Source: Alphaproteobacteria bacterium
Lineage (GTDB): Bacteria > Pseudomonadota > Alphaproteobacteria > Rhizobiales > Devosiaceae
Assembly (NCBI GenBank): GCA_018828145.1
Contig: JAHJWO010000047.1
Span: 110,897-174,896, forward strand
Length of the DNA stretch: 64,000 nucleotides
Reading direction: 5' to 3'
Positions 44,664-52,849 of the stretch are shown here, one piece after another. The first letter of the stretch is position 1. Every line of letters starts with the position of its first letter. The notes beneath the pieces were generated by a model. It was given only the letters and a program-made list of their open reading frames with translations, was not told where the DNA came from and made no database searches. Both the position numbers and the translations under genes were made by a program.

Positions 44664-46976
44664 ATGCAGACGGGCAAGGCGAAAAAACGTACCAGGCGCA
44701 GGGATGGACTCGCAAAGCATGGCGAGGCTTTGCGCAAGTATGGCCTGTCGATGGCTTTCCTTATCGTGCTGATCGCTGGCCTTCTGGGCTTTGAAGCAGC
44801 GCGCCAGCCCAGTTCCGAAGGCCTGCCGATGTTCGACAGCCTCTATCGCAGCCTGCAGATGTTTGTCATGGGCTTTTCCCTGCCCGATGGTGTCAAGAAC
44901 AATACATGGTTGACCGCCATACTGACCTTTCTCAGCTATGCGGCGGTGGCGGTGTCGTCGAGCGCCGTCATCGCCGTTTTCGCGAGGAGCTTCGGCGATC
45001 CGGTGCTGCTGCGTTGGCAGGCTTGGCGGCGCGAGCACGGAATACCAGGCGTCTTGCGCCAAACCGAGCAATGGCGCAGGCCGCGCCGTCGCGCCGTTCT
45101 TCTTGGCTTCGGCACGGTCAATCGCGCCGTCGCCCAGAGCCTCAAGGCTCGCAATTATGCCATCACCGCCATCGACGAGCGCTTCGAGGAACCGGCGCAG
45201 CTAATCGCGCGCAACAATGGCGTTCTGCTAGTCGCCGGCGATCTCACCGATATGTCTAGCCTTGAGCGCGGGCGGCTAGCATCGGCCGATATCATCGTCG
45301 TCGCCGCGGGCAATGATGTTACCAATATCGAAATCGCCGCCGCCGCCCATGCACTGGAGCAGGGCGCCAATATTTACGCCCATGTCGCGTCGTCCAGCTT
45401 CGCCGATGACCTGAGAGAAAGTTCGGACCACGGATTCCCCTTGGCCGAAGGCATTCGCACCTTCAGCGTCAAGCGGGAAAGTGCGCGCAACCTGCTGCGC
45501 CGCGCGCATCTCGCCCGCAAGGCACGAGAATGCAACCAGCAGCGCGTCCATCTTGTCGTCGTCGGCATGGGCGATCAGGGGGAGGCGATCCTGCTCGAAG
45601 CCCTGCAAGACGGCATAGCCAACGATCTCCATCCGCCGCGCATCACGGTCATCGACAAAGAGGCCGATATCGTCGCCAAGCGCTTCTGGGCGCGGTGGCC
45701 CGGTCTTTCGGCCGTCGGCCTGCCCACAGACGCGGCGCCCATCATCAGGTTCGTTCCGCTCGATATCCAGTCTGTGAATTTTTCGCGGGTGGCTGAGCTT
45801 GAGGCTCTGGAGATCGCCCGCAATCCAGTCACCGCCTATGTCTTCTGCTGCGGCGAGGATGCAACCAATCTGGCGGCGGGATTGCGGCTCGAGAATGCCA
45901 TGGGCCTCGGCCGTTGCCCGCCGGCGACGATCTTCTTGACCGTTTGGGGAGCTGGGATCGAAACCGAACTTTATGACGACCGTGATCCCCTCGGCTTCTG
46001 CAAGCTGTTCGGCGCCGTCCAGCCAACCATGGAAGGCGCGACCTTTCTCGTAAATGACGAGGACAAGCTGGCCGCCGAGCTGCACAGGGCTTATGAGCAG
46101 AAGCGGCGCGGTGGCGCCGGTGCGCGAACGCCCGAGCGTGCCTGGTCATCCATGCCGCAGACCATGAAGGAAGCCAATCGCCGCGCGGTTCGCCATGCCC
46201 ATGTAAAGCTGATCGATCTCGACCTGCAGTGGCGAGGAATGGGTGAAGCGGTCCTGCCCAAGATCAACACGGAAACGGCTCTGACCTTGACGGCGGTGCC
46301 AGAAAACCTCGATAGTTCCGCCATCCTCGACGGGCGCCTTGCAGTACCGTCCGAACATCGTCTGATGGCGAAGCTGGCTGAAACCGAACACCGTCGCTGG
46401 GTCGTCGATCGCGCCATGGATGGTTGGCAGCCTGTCAGGGGTGTACGTGACAATACTGCTCGTCTGCACCCAAACATGGTGCCTTTCAACGATCTCGAAG
46501 AGGCCGATCAGCACTACGACACTGTGTTGCTACGCGCTCTGTTGGAGGACTTCGGGGCCGGCGAGGAGAAGCACATGGTTGCTCGGCCGGCGCGCCGATC
46601 GGCGCACATCGTGGCCGCCGATGGATCGATCGCCGGTCCTATCGCACCGGATACGACGGAGCTCCTGCTCGTCCTGCCCGCGCAGAGCTACAGGTTCCCC
46701 CCAGATGGTCCATCGCCGACCCTGATCCGGACGATCCGCGATTGGTCGACGAGACCGGATGCATGCCGGCTGCGCCTCGTCTTGGGGCAGCGTTTCGGCG
46801 TCGATATCCCCCACTCACACGCTGCTCATGCCGCCACCTATCTGCGGTCAATAGCCGCCTGCATTCCGGCGGATGTCGATCTCGACGTCATTCATCTCTA
46901 TGGCGTGGGACCGGCTGCGAACGTACCGCCCGCCGAAATACAGGACTATTTGGACCGGCAACTTGCCGCGCCGTAA
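44664..46976 (+). CDS. Membrane protein with two TrkA_N domains and a RyR domain
   Basis: A 770-residue protein. Two membrane spans (about 28-44 and 82-106) flank a pore-like loop without a potassium filter (no TVGYG). Two TrkA_N/RCK Rossmann domains follow: RAVLLGFGTVNRAVAQSL near 143 and VHLVVVGMGDQGEAIL near 292. An RyR domain lies near 567-627 (LAETEHRRWVVDRAMDGWQ, then LHPNMVPFNDL). The C-terminal 130 residues look like another small alpha/beta domain. GGAGGGG precedes the ATG. A ligand-gated channel or membrane-permeabilising effector is the likely role, inferred from domains. Confidence 0.85.
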   Translation: MQTGKAKKRTRRRDGLAKHGEALRKYGLSMAFLIVLIAGLLGFEAARQPSSEGLPMFDSLYRSLQMFVMGFSLPDGVKNNTWLTAILTFLSYAAVAVSSSAVIAVFARSFGDPVLLRWQAWRREHGIPGVLRQTEQWRRPRRRAVLLGFGTVNRAVAQSLKARNYAITAIDERFEEPAQLIARNNGVLLVAGDLTDMSSLERGRLASADIIVVAAGNDVTNIEIAAAAHALEQGANIYAHVASSSFADDLRESSDHGFPLAEGIRTFSVKRESARNLLRRAHLARKARECNQQRVHLVVVGMGDQGEAILLEALQDGIANDLHPPRITVIDKEADIVAKRFWARWPGLSAVGLPTDAAPIIRFVPLDIQSVNFSRVAELEALEIARNPVTAYVFCCGEDATNLAAGLRLENAMGLGRCPPATIFLTVWGAGIETELYDDRDPLGFCKLFGAVQPTMEGATFLVNDEDKLAAELHRAYEQKRRGGAGARTPERAWSSMPQTMKEANRRAVRHAHVKLIDLDLQWRGMGEAVLPKINTETALTLTAVPENLDSSAILDGRLAVPSEHRLMAKLAETEHRRWVVDRAMDGWQPVRGVRDNTARLHPNMVPFNDLEEADQHYDTVLLRALLEDFGAGEEKHMVARPARRSAHIVAADGSIAGPIAPDTTELLLVLPAQSYRFPPDGPSPTLIRTIRDWSTRPDACRLRLVLGQRFGVDIPHSHAAHAATYLRSIAACIPADVDLDVIHLYGVGPAANVPPAEIQDYLDRQLAAP

Positions 46977-47624
46977 GCGCGAAGAAATTCCCTGCCAAAT
47001 CTGATGGCACAGATCCGGTGACGCGTCTTTGGTGCGCCGTGTAGCCCAGAACGGCTGGAGATTCGATCGCTGGATTTCAACGCCATAAAGTCCCGCACGA
47101 TGAAACACTCGCATCTTAATCTTTATGCAGCGTTCGCTTTCGAGATCCGCTCATGACGATGCTTCTGGAAACTAAGGTACTGACGACCGAATCGGCGATT
47201 GAAAGTAATTCACTTGCGCCCGGGGCTCGGTCGAAAGTTGTTGGGCGAGCGTATTTAGCCCACCCATGGCCAACGAAGAAACCGGCGAGCAATGGCAGCT
47301 ATTGGGACTTTCCCAATGCCTCCGGATGACCTCTGTGGATGGCTCCCGCATTGCAAGAGATAATTCGACGTTCTGGCGCGTTGGTCGGGTGCAGTCTTCT
47401 GTTCGGCCTGTTGATGCAGCCATTAGAGACTGCTGGCCCTGATGGGGTCGGCGAACAGGGTCCCAATCTGGAATACAGGCTATAGTGCCTCGGTCGTTCG
47501 ACGGGTTGTCCCTGTTTCCGGCCTGACCGGTTTCGCCATCACATCGCTTCGCTCTCACAACCTCATGGAGCCGGTTAATCGGCTCGAACTGGATATTGCT
47601 TTAGGATGCAATCTCTTCCTGGCT
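46977..47624. other. Non-coding stretch before the IS110 element
   Basis: These 648 bases hold only short frames without recognisable products. The sequence is lower in GC than the core genome and may be a mosaic of degraded accessory DNA. I see no tRNA, terminator or repeat that I can support. Confidence 0.5.
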
Positions 47625-48661
47625 TTACGCTGCAAGGCTGGGGGTATGGCGAGCTTGGTAGACTTCGCCGCGGGCCATGACCGCCCAGACCACGCGGGCC
47701 ATCTTGTTGGCCATGGCCACGCTCGCAACACGCGCCGGCTTTCGGGCAAGCAATGCCAGAAGGTAGGGATCGGCCGACTCGGGCTTGTACTTGGCCTGGC
47801 GGACCAGAGAGGTCGCGCCGATCACCAGGAGCTTTCTCAGATACCGATCACCCATCTTGGTGATGCGACCGAGCCGGTCCTTGCCACCACTCGAGTTCTG
47901 CGAGGGTGTAAGTCCCAGCCAGGCGGCGAACTCTCGACCTGAACGGAACTGTCCCGGATTGGCCACCGATGCGGCCAGGGCTGTGGCGCCAACAGGACCG
48001 ACGCCAGGAATGGTCGATAGTCGTCGCGCCACCTCGTCGGTTCTCTGCAGAGCAATGATCGCGCGGTCGATCGCTGCAGACGGACATGGGTGTCGAGGAC
48101 CTGAACACAGAGAAGATTGAGGATCTGCCTGGCTACGGCGGGTACATCTGGTTCGCATTCATTGGACGCGATCTGGCGCGCCAGCCCAAGCGCCCGCTCT
48201 AAACCTACTGGGATGTCGATGCCGAACTCGGCCAAGAGGCCGCGGATCATGTTCACCAGCTGTGTGCGCTGTTTAACCAGAAGATCGCGTACCCGATGCA
48301 ACGATAGGGCTGCCTGTTGATCGGTCGACTTCATCGCCACGAACCGCATAGTCGGGCGTGTCACGGCTTCACAAATCGCTTCGGCGTCCACAGCATCGTT
48401 CTTGCTGCGCTTCACATAGGGCTTCACGTAGGCCGGCGGCATGATACGGACCTCATGACCCAGCTTTGTCAGCTCTCGAGCCCAATGGTGGGATGTCCCG
48501 CACGCCTCAATGCCGATCAGACAGGGCGGTACCCTGGTGAAGAACGGCAGAACCTGCGATCGCCGGAGTGTTTTGCGCACAACAACATCTCCAGCCGCAT
48601 CAACGGCATGAACCTGAAAAACACTCTTGGCCAGATCTAGGCCCACGGTGGTAATCTGCAT
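47625..48661 (-). mobile_element. IS110-family transposase, frameshifted
   Basis: The N-terminal half (from ATG 48661) has TTVGLDLAKSVFQVHAVDA, the Glu in LIGIEACG and KNDAVDAEAI, giving the DEDD-type catalytic residues. The C-terminal half is in another frame: LSTIPGVGPVGATALA, then GREFAAWLGLTPSQNSSGGK, the IS116/IS110 domain with the conserved Ser. The switch lies near 48080, so a one-base indel has broken an otherwise full-length gene of about 345 codons. The element ends are not clear, as IS110 elements lack long inverted repeats. Confidence 0.9.
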
Positions 48662-48952
48662 GGCGGATGGCTCCTTTGCTCGGGTTGCCTGATAGCAAAC
48701 CCACTTTGGCACTCAGATGCCGGGAGCGGGAGCCATCCACCTCATCTGGAATGGGGCGCCAAACTGACGGGCGGCTTTTAGCGATTGCGGACCTGTTCCC
48801 TGCCACAGCCAATGTAGGTGAGTCCGGCTCAACGGCCTAGAGACTGCCTGTGAAATCCTGAGCCGTGGCGACCCGGTGGCGACCCGCTGTGACGGATCAA
48901 AGACCAGAAGAGTCGCCGCACTGTCTAAGTCTTTGAATATATTCGAGATAAT

Positions 48953-49029
48953 TGGCGCGCCCTAAGAGATTCGAACTCCTGACCCCCAGATTCGTAGTCT
49001 GGTGCTCTATCCAGCTGAGCTAAGGGCGC
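48953..49029 (-). tRNA. tRNA-Arg, anticodon ACG
   Basis: A complete 77-nt cloverleaf. The acceptor arms GCGCCCT and AGGGCGC pair fully, the anticodon stem CCAGA/TCTGG has loop CTACGAA (anticodon ACG, read as ICG), the T loop is TTCGAAT, and CCA is encoded. It lies at the right edge of the accessory region, about 300 bases from the IS110 gene and next to core genes. Confidence 0.96.
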
Positions 49030-49158
49030 GCACTGCCGAGTGATCGGCGGTTCAGGCGGAGGCACAAGTGCTCTTCGGCCTGAAGCGGGGCAACCCATAC
49101 ATGGGCGATCCGGGCTTGGCAAGCGCGCAGGTGACAGTTTTTCGTCAATGCGCACCGG

Positions 49159-50586
49159 CTAGGCGCGGATGCGCAGACTGGCGGGGAGAATGAGGTCGAA
49201 ACGGGTACCGGCCGGCTGGTCGGCCAGCACCAGCCGGCCGCCATGGGCTTCGGTGATTTCGCGGGCGATGGCGAGGCCCAGGCCCGTGCCGCCGGCCCGG
49301 GCCGATCCCTCGAAGGCGACAAAGAGATTGTCACGCGCGCGGGGCGGCAGGCCGGGGCCGTTGTCGGCAACCGAGAGGATGATGCTCTCACCCTCCTCGC
49401 TCATGCTGACCGAGACCTGTGGCGCGGCAATGGCCGGGGCCGCTTCCAGCGCCTCGCGGGCGTTCTTGAGCAGATTGAGAAATACCCGCCCCATCTGGGC
49501 GGCGTCGACATTGAGCACCAGCATCTCGGAAACCTGATCGGCAAAGACAATGCTGGGATGGCCGACCAGGCGCGCCTCGAAGGCCGCATCCTCGAGCAGC
49601 GCCCGCATCGACACCGGCGCCAGCACCGGCAGCGCGGCGGTCTCGCGGCCATAATCGAGCACGGACTGGGCAAAGCCGATGGCCTTGTCCAGCGTCGTGA
49701 CAAGGCGCGGCGCCAGGCGCTGGACCTTGGGATCATCCAGCGTCGCCACCTGGTCGGAAAGCAGCTGCGCCGAGGTCAGCGTGTTGCGCAGGTCATGATT
49801 GATCTTGGCGACGGCCAGGCCCAGATCGGCCAGGTGGCGCCGCTGGCGCAGCATGGAGAAAAGGTCCGATTCCATCGCCGCCAGTTCGCGCTCGACAATG
49901 CCGATCTCGTCGCGCCGCGCCGAGGGGACGATGACGAGGCTGGCATTTTCCGGCGCCTGGCGGAAGGCGAGGATATTCTGGGTCAGGCGGCGGACGGGAT
50001 AGATGAAGAGATAGCTGGCCAGGAGATAGAGCGCGACTGCGGTAATGGCGGCAATGGCCAGCGAGACGACGCCGATCTGGCGGGAATAGGCCAGCATGTC
50101 CTGCCGCAGCGGGCGCTCGGACATCAGCAGCTCGACGAGGCTCTCGTCGAGATCGCCTTCCCCCACGATGCGCAGGGTGCGGCCGGGGCCGGCAAACAGG
50201 GTATCCATGGCACCCATGATCAGCGACATCAGATCGCGCTGGCGCATGTCGGCTGTGACGACCACGTCGGGTGTGACCGGATTGGCCAGCTCGATCAGCT
50301 GGCTCTGACCCTCGCGGCGATAGACGATGGCATAGGCGCCCGCCGAGGTCAGCAGGCGGTCGGTCAGGTTGCGGGGCAGCGCCATGACGTCGGGCACGGC
50401 ATCGAGCACGCGGGCCGCCACGACGCCGACGCGCAGGCGGTCGTCGATCCAGCTGGCGCGGAAATTGGCGAGGGAGGGCAGATAGACCACGATCTCGACC
50501 AGAAGTATCACCGCGATGATGGTGGCGATGAGCTTGATCGAGAGGCCGGAGAACCGGCTGGGCAGGACGCTGCGTTCGGCTGTCAT
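49159..50586 (-). CDS. Sensor histidine kinase
   Basis: A 475-residue inner-membrane kinase. Spans at about 14-36 and 178-200 enclose a periplasmic sensor region. A HAMP linker (YPVRRLTQNILAFRQ) follows. The phospho-acceptor is His264 in AKINHDLRNTL. The ATPase domain has NLLKNAREAL (N box), VADNGPGLP (G1) and GGTGLGLAIAREI (G2). No response regulator lies next to it, so it is an orphan in this window. Its signal is unknown. Confidence 0.95.
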   Translation of the reverse strand: MTAERSVLPSRFSGLSIKLIATIIAVILLVEIVVYLPSLANFRASWIDDRLRVGVVAARVLDAVPDVMALPRNLTDRLLTSAGAYAIVYRREGQSQLIELANPVTPDVVVTADMRQRDLMSLIMGAMDTLFAGPGRTLRIVGEGDLDESLVELLMSERPLRQDMLAYSRQIGVVSLAIAAITAVALYLLASYLFIYPVRRLTQNILAFRQAPENASLVIVPSARRDEIGIVERELAAMESDLFSMLRQRRHLADLGLAVAKINHDLRNTLTSAQLLSDQVATLDDPKVQRLAPRLVTTLDKAIGFAQSVLDYGRETAALPVLAPVSMRALLEDAAFEARLVGHPSIVFADQVSEMLVLNVDAAQMGRVFLNLLKNAREALEAAPAIAAPQVSVSMSEEGESIILSVADNGPGLPPRARDNLFVAFEGSARAGGTGLGLAIAREITEAHGGRLVLADQPAGTRFDLILPASLRIRA

Positions 50587-50638
50587 GTCAATTCATTATA
50601 GGCAAAGCCACCGGTTGCGTAAGCCCCCGGCGCGGCCT

Positions 50639-52063
50639 TCACGGCCGCAATCGCGCGAGCATGGGCAGGCGCTGCGCCCAGCTGCGCGGGGGGTGAAGGG
50701 CGATGAACTGGTCGGCCAGATCGGTCAGCGTCGCCAGAAGGCTCGGCTCGGGCAGCGCGAGCCGGTCCAGTTCGGCCAGATTGAGGCCGCGGGCCATGGC
50801 CAGCGCCAGGATGGCGATGGTTTCGCCGGCCGCCGGCCCCACCGCGCCGGCGCCCAGGATGGTGCCGTGGCGGTCGACAACCAGCTTGACCACGCCCCGG
50901 GCGAGGCCTGTGGCAAGGGCCGCGTCATTTTCGGCAAGGTTGGCGCGCAGCACGGTCTGGCCGGGGCGCAGGTCCCGATCCGAATCGAGCAGGCCGACCT
51001 GCGCCAGCGCCGGCTGGGCCGGCACGAGGCGCGGCACGTGGAGCGGGTCGAGCTGGCCCTTGCCTTGTCCGAGCAGGCGATCGACGAGGAGAGCGGCCTG
51101 CCGAACGCCGATATGGGGTTCGGCTTCCCCGGCGGCGCCGCCAATGGCGCTGATGCGGGAGTTGGAGGTCTGCCCGTTGGGGCCGAGCAGCAGTCGGTCG
51201 GGTCGCAGGCGGTCGCGGCGGAGCCTGGCCGGGTCGAGCAGGCCGGGATCGAGATCAGGCACGCGGCCCATGGCGACGAGGATATGGGAGACGTCGAGGC
51301 TCTCGTCGCCCGCCCCGGCCAACATGATGCCGGTGCCCTGGCTGCGCGGCTGGATGGCGCTCACTTCCGCCGTGTCGAGAATGACGACACCCTCCTCGCG
51401 CAGTTCGCGCAGCAGGATGGCGACCAGCTCGCTGTCAAAGCCCGGCAACAGGCCGCCCTGAGGCACCAGCGTCACGGCGGAACCCAGACGCCGATAGGCC
51501 TGGGCCAGCTGCAGAGCCGCCGGCGTGCCGCCGATAACGATGAGATGGCTGAGCTTGCGGATATTGTCGGCAATGCTGTCGGGGGTGAAATAGGCCACCT
51601 GGTCCAGGCCGGGCAGCGCGGGAATCACGGACTTTGCACCAGTGGCCAGCGCGAAGTGACGGGCGCGGATGGCGGTTTCGCCACAGCGCAGGGTCTGGCG
51701 GTCGGTGAACGCGGCGTCCCCCGCGAGGACGGTAATGCCCAGCCCGGCGAGGCGCTCGTCGGCGTCGCGGGGGCTGGCGGCGTCGGCGATGGCCGCGGCG
51801 CGTTCGCCTATGGTGCGGAAACTGGGCTCGGGCTCGGCATTGTCGAGGCCGAGCTGGCCGGCGGTGCGGATGGCCTGGGCGCGCTCGGCGCTGGCGGCAA
51901 AGGCAGCGCGGCGCAGGCTGCCCGCGGCTGCATCGCCAGCCTCGTCGCTGGCGCGGCGCACCAGAACCACATCGAAGCCGCGCTGGCGGGCCCGGATGGC
52001 CAGGCCGATGCCGAGTGCGCCGGCGCCGATGACGCAAAGGTCAGGTTTGAGAGTGTCTGCCAT
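50639..52063 (-). CDS. FAD-dependent oxidoreductase of the lipoamide dehydrogenase family, redox cysteines absent
   Basis: A 474-residue flavoprotein. It has DLCVIGAGALGIG (FAD loop, G13-G18), LIVIGGTPAALQLAQAYRRLG (second dinucleotide fold), HILVAMGRVPD, and a C-terminal dimerisation domain. In the family a CxxxxC redox disulfide follows the FAD loop; here the matching segment (GDAAAGSLRRAAFAAS) has no cysteine. It is therefore not a normal disulfide reductase. The ATG at 52063 was chosen over the longer frame because homology begins there. It is divergent from rpmH. Confidence 0.88.
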   Translation of the reverse strand: MADTLKPDLCVIGAGALGIGLAIRARQRGFDVVLVRRASDEAGDAAAGSLRRAAFAASAERAQAIRTAGQLGLDNAEPEPSFRTIGERAAAIADAASPRDADERLAGLGITVLAGDAAFTDRQTLRCGETAIRARHFALATGAKSVIPALPGLDQVAYFTPDSIADNIRKLSHLIVIGGTPAALQLAQAYRRLGSAVTLVPQGGLLPGFDSELVAILLRELREEGVVILDTAEVSAIQPRSQGTGIMLAGAGDESLDVSHILVAMGRVPDLDPGLLDPARLRRDRLRPDRLLLGPNGQTSNSRISAIGGAAGEAEPHIGVRQAALLVDRLLGQGKGQLDPLHVPRLVPAQPALAQVGLLDSDRDLRPGQTVLRANLAENDAALATGLARGVVKLVVDRHGTILGAGAVGPAAGETIAILALAMARGLNLAELDRLALPEPSLLATLTDLADQFIALHPPRSWAQRLPMLARLRP

Positions 52064-52295
52064 ACCGCCAACGGCCAGATGGAATGCTTGCTGGCGACTT
52101 ATGCGGTGATACTGTCGCGAAAACAACGGGGGATGGCGCGCAAGGAAGTGGGTGCGGGCGCGTTGACTTGGGGATGAGTTTTCCCTATAGACCCCACCAA
52201 CCCGCACATGGGGCGTGCAACGCTTCCCTTGTGTCTGAAATTCCTGCTTGTGCAGAGCCAAACTAGAGGAACCGTGCCCGGCGCGGTTTGATGTC

Positions 52296-52430
52296 ATGAA
52301 GCGTACATACCAGCCGTCCCAGCTCGTGCGTGCCCGCCGTCACGGTTTCCGTGCCCGTATGGCCACCAAGGACGGTCGCGCGATCATCAACAAGCGCCGC
52401 CGCGACGGCCGCAAGAAGCTCACGGCCTAA
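52296..52430 (+). CDS. rpmH: Ribosomal protein bL34
   Basis: A 44-residue, strongly basic protein with the full bL34 sequence pattern ([20 protein letters not shown], ending [11 protein letters not shown]). It is part of the 50S subunit near the 23S core. The ATG at 52296 gives the exact family length. It is followed at 14 bases by rnpA, the order found in most bacteria. Confidence 0.98.
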   Translation: MKRTYQPSQLVRARRHGFRARMATKDGRAIINKRRRDGRKKLTA

Positions 52431-52444
52431 GGCGCCGTGGCCGG

Positions 52445-52849
52445 ATGACGGCCAGCGGGCACAGGCCTGACGCGCTGCGTCGGCTGATCAAGCGTTCCCA
52501 GTTTCAACGGGCTGCCCGGGGCAATCGCGCCGGGCGCTCTGCGTTTGGGCTGCAGGCGATCGCGTCCGAGGACGCGCAGCCGGGTGTCGGCTTCACCGTC
52601 ACCAAGAAAACCGGCAATTCTCCCGAACGCAACCGCATAAAACGCCGCCTTCGCGCGGCTGTGACAGCATGCGCGCGTGACTTTGCTCCTCACCATGACT
52701 ATGTGCTGGTCGGACGGAGGGAAGCGCTGAGCGAACCCTTCGCCAAGCTGGTTGCCGATCTGGGCGCGCTGATCGTGCGCGTCCACGCTCCCAGATCGAC
52801 AGACCAGCGACACTCTTCCGGCCGCGGCCCACGGAAACCCAGACAATGA
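52445..52849 (+). CDS. rnpA: Ribonuclease P protein component
   Basis: A 134-residue basic protein, partner of RNase P RNA in tRNA 5' maturation. The diagnostic motif NSPERNRIKRRLRAAV (about 58-73) and the upstream GVGFTVTKKTG are present. The C-terminal tail is rich in Arg and Pro, as is common in alphaproteobacteria. It overlaps yidC by four bases. Confidence 0.96.
   Translation: MTASGHRPDALRRLIKRSQFQRAARGNRAGRSAFGLQAIASEDAQPGVGFTVTKKTGNSPERNRIKRRLRAAVTACARDFAPHHDYVLVGRREALSEPFAKLVADLGALIVRVHAPRSTDQRHSSGRGPRKPRQ

Noticed and set aside
47172..47558. Minus-strand frame of 128 codons before the IS110 gene
   Set aside because: Composition is not protein-like and no motif is visible; it is probably part of degraded accessory DNA.
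48840..48952. Possible integrase C-terminus next to tRNA-Arg(ACG)
   Set aside because: The stretch reads through in more than one frame, but no recombinase motif (His-x-x-Arg or catalytic Tyr) is present.
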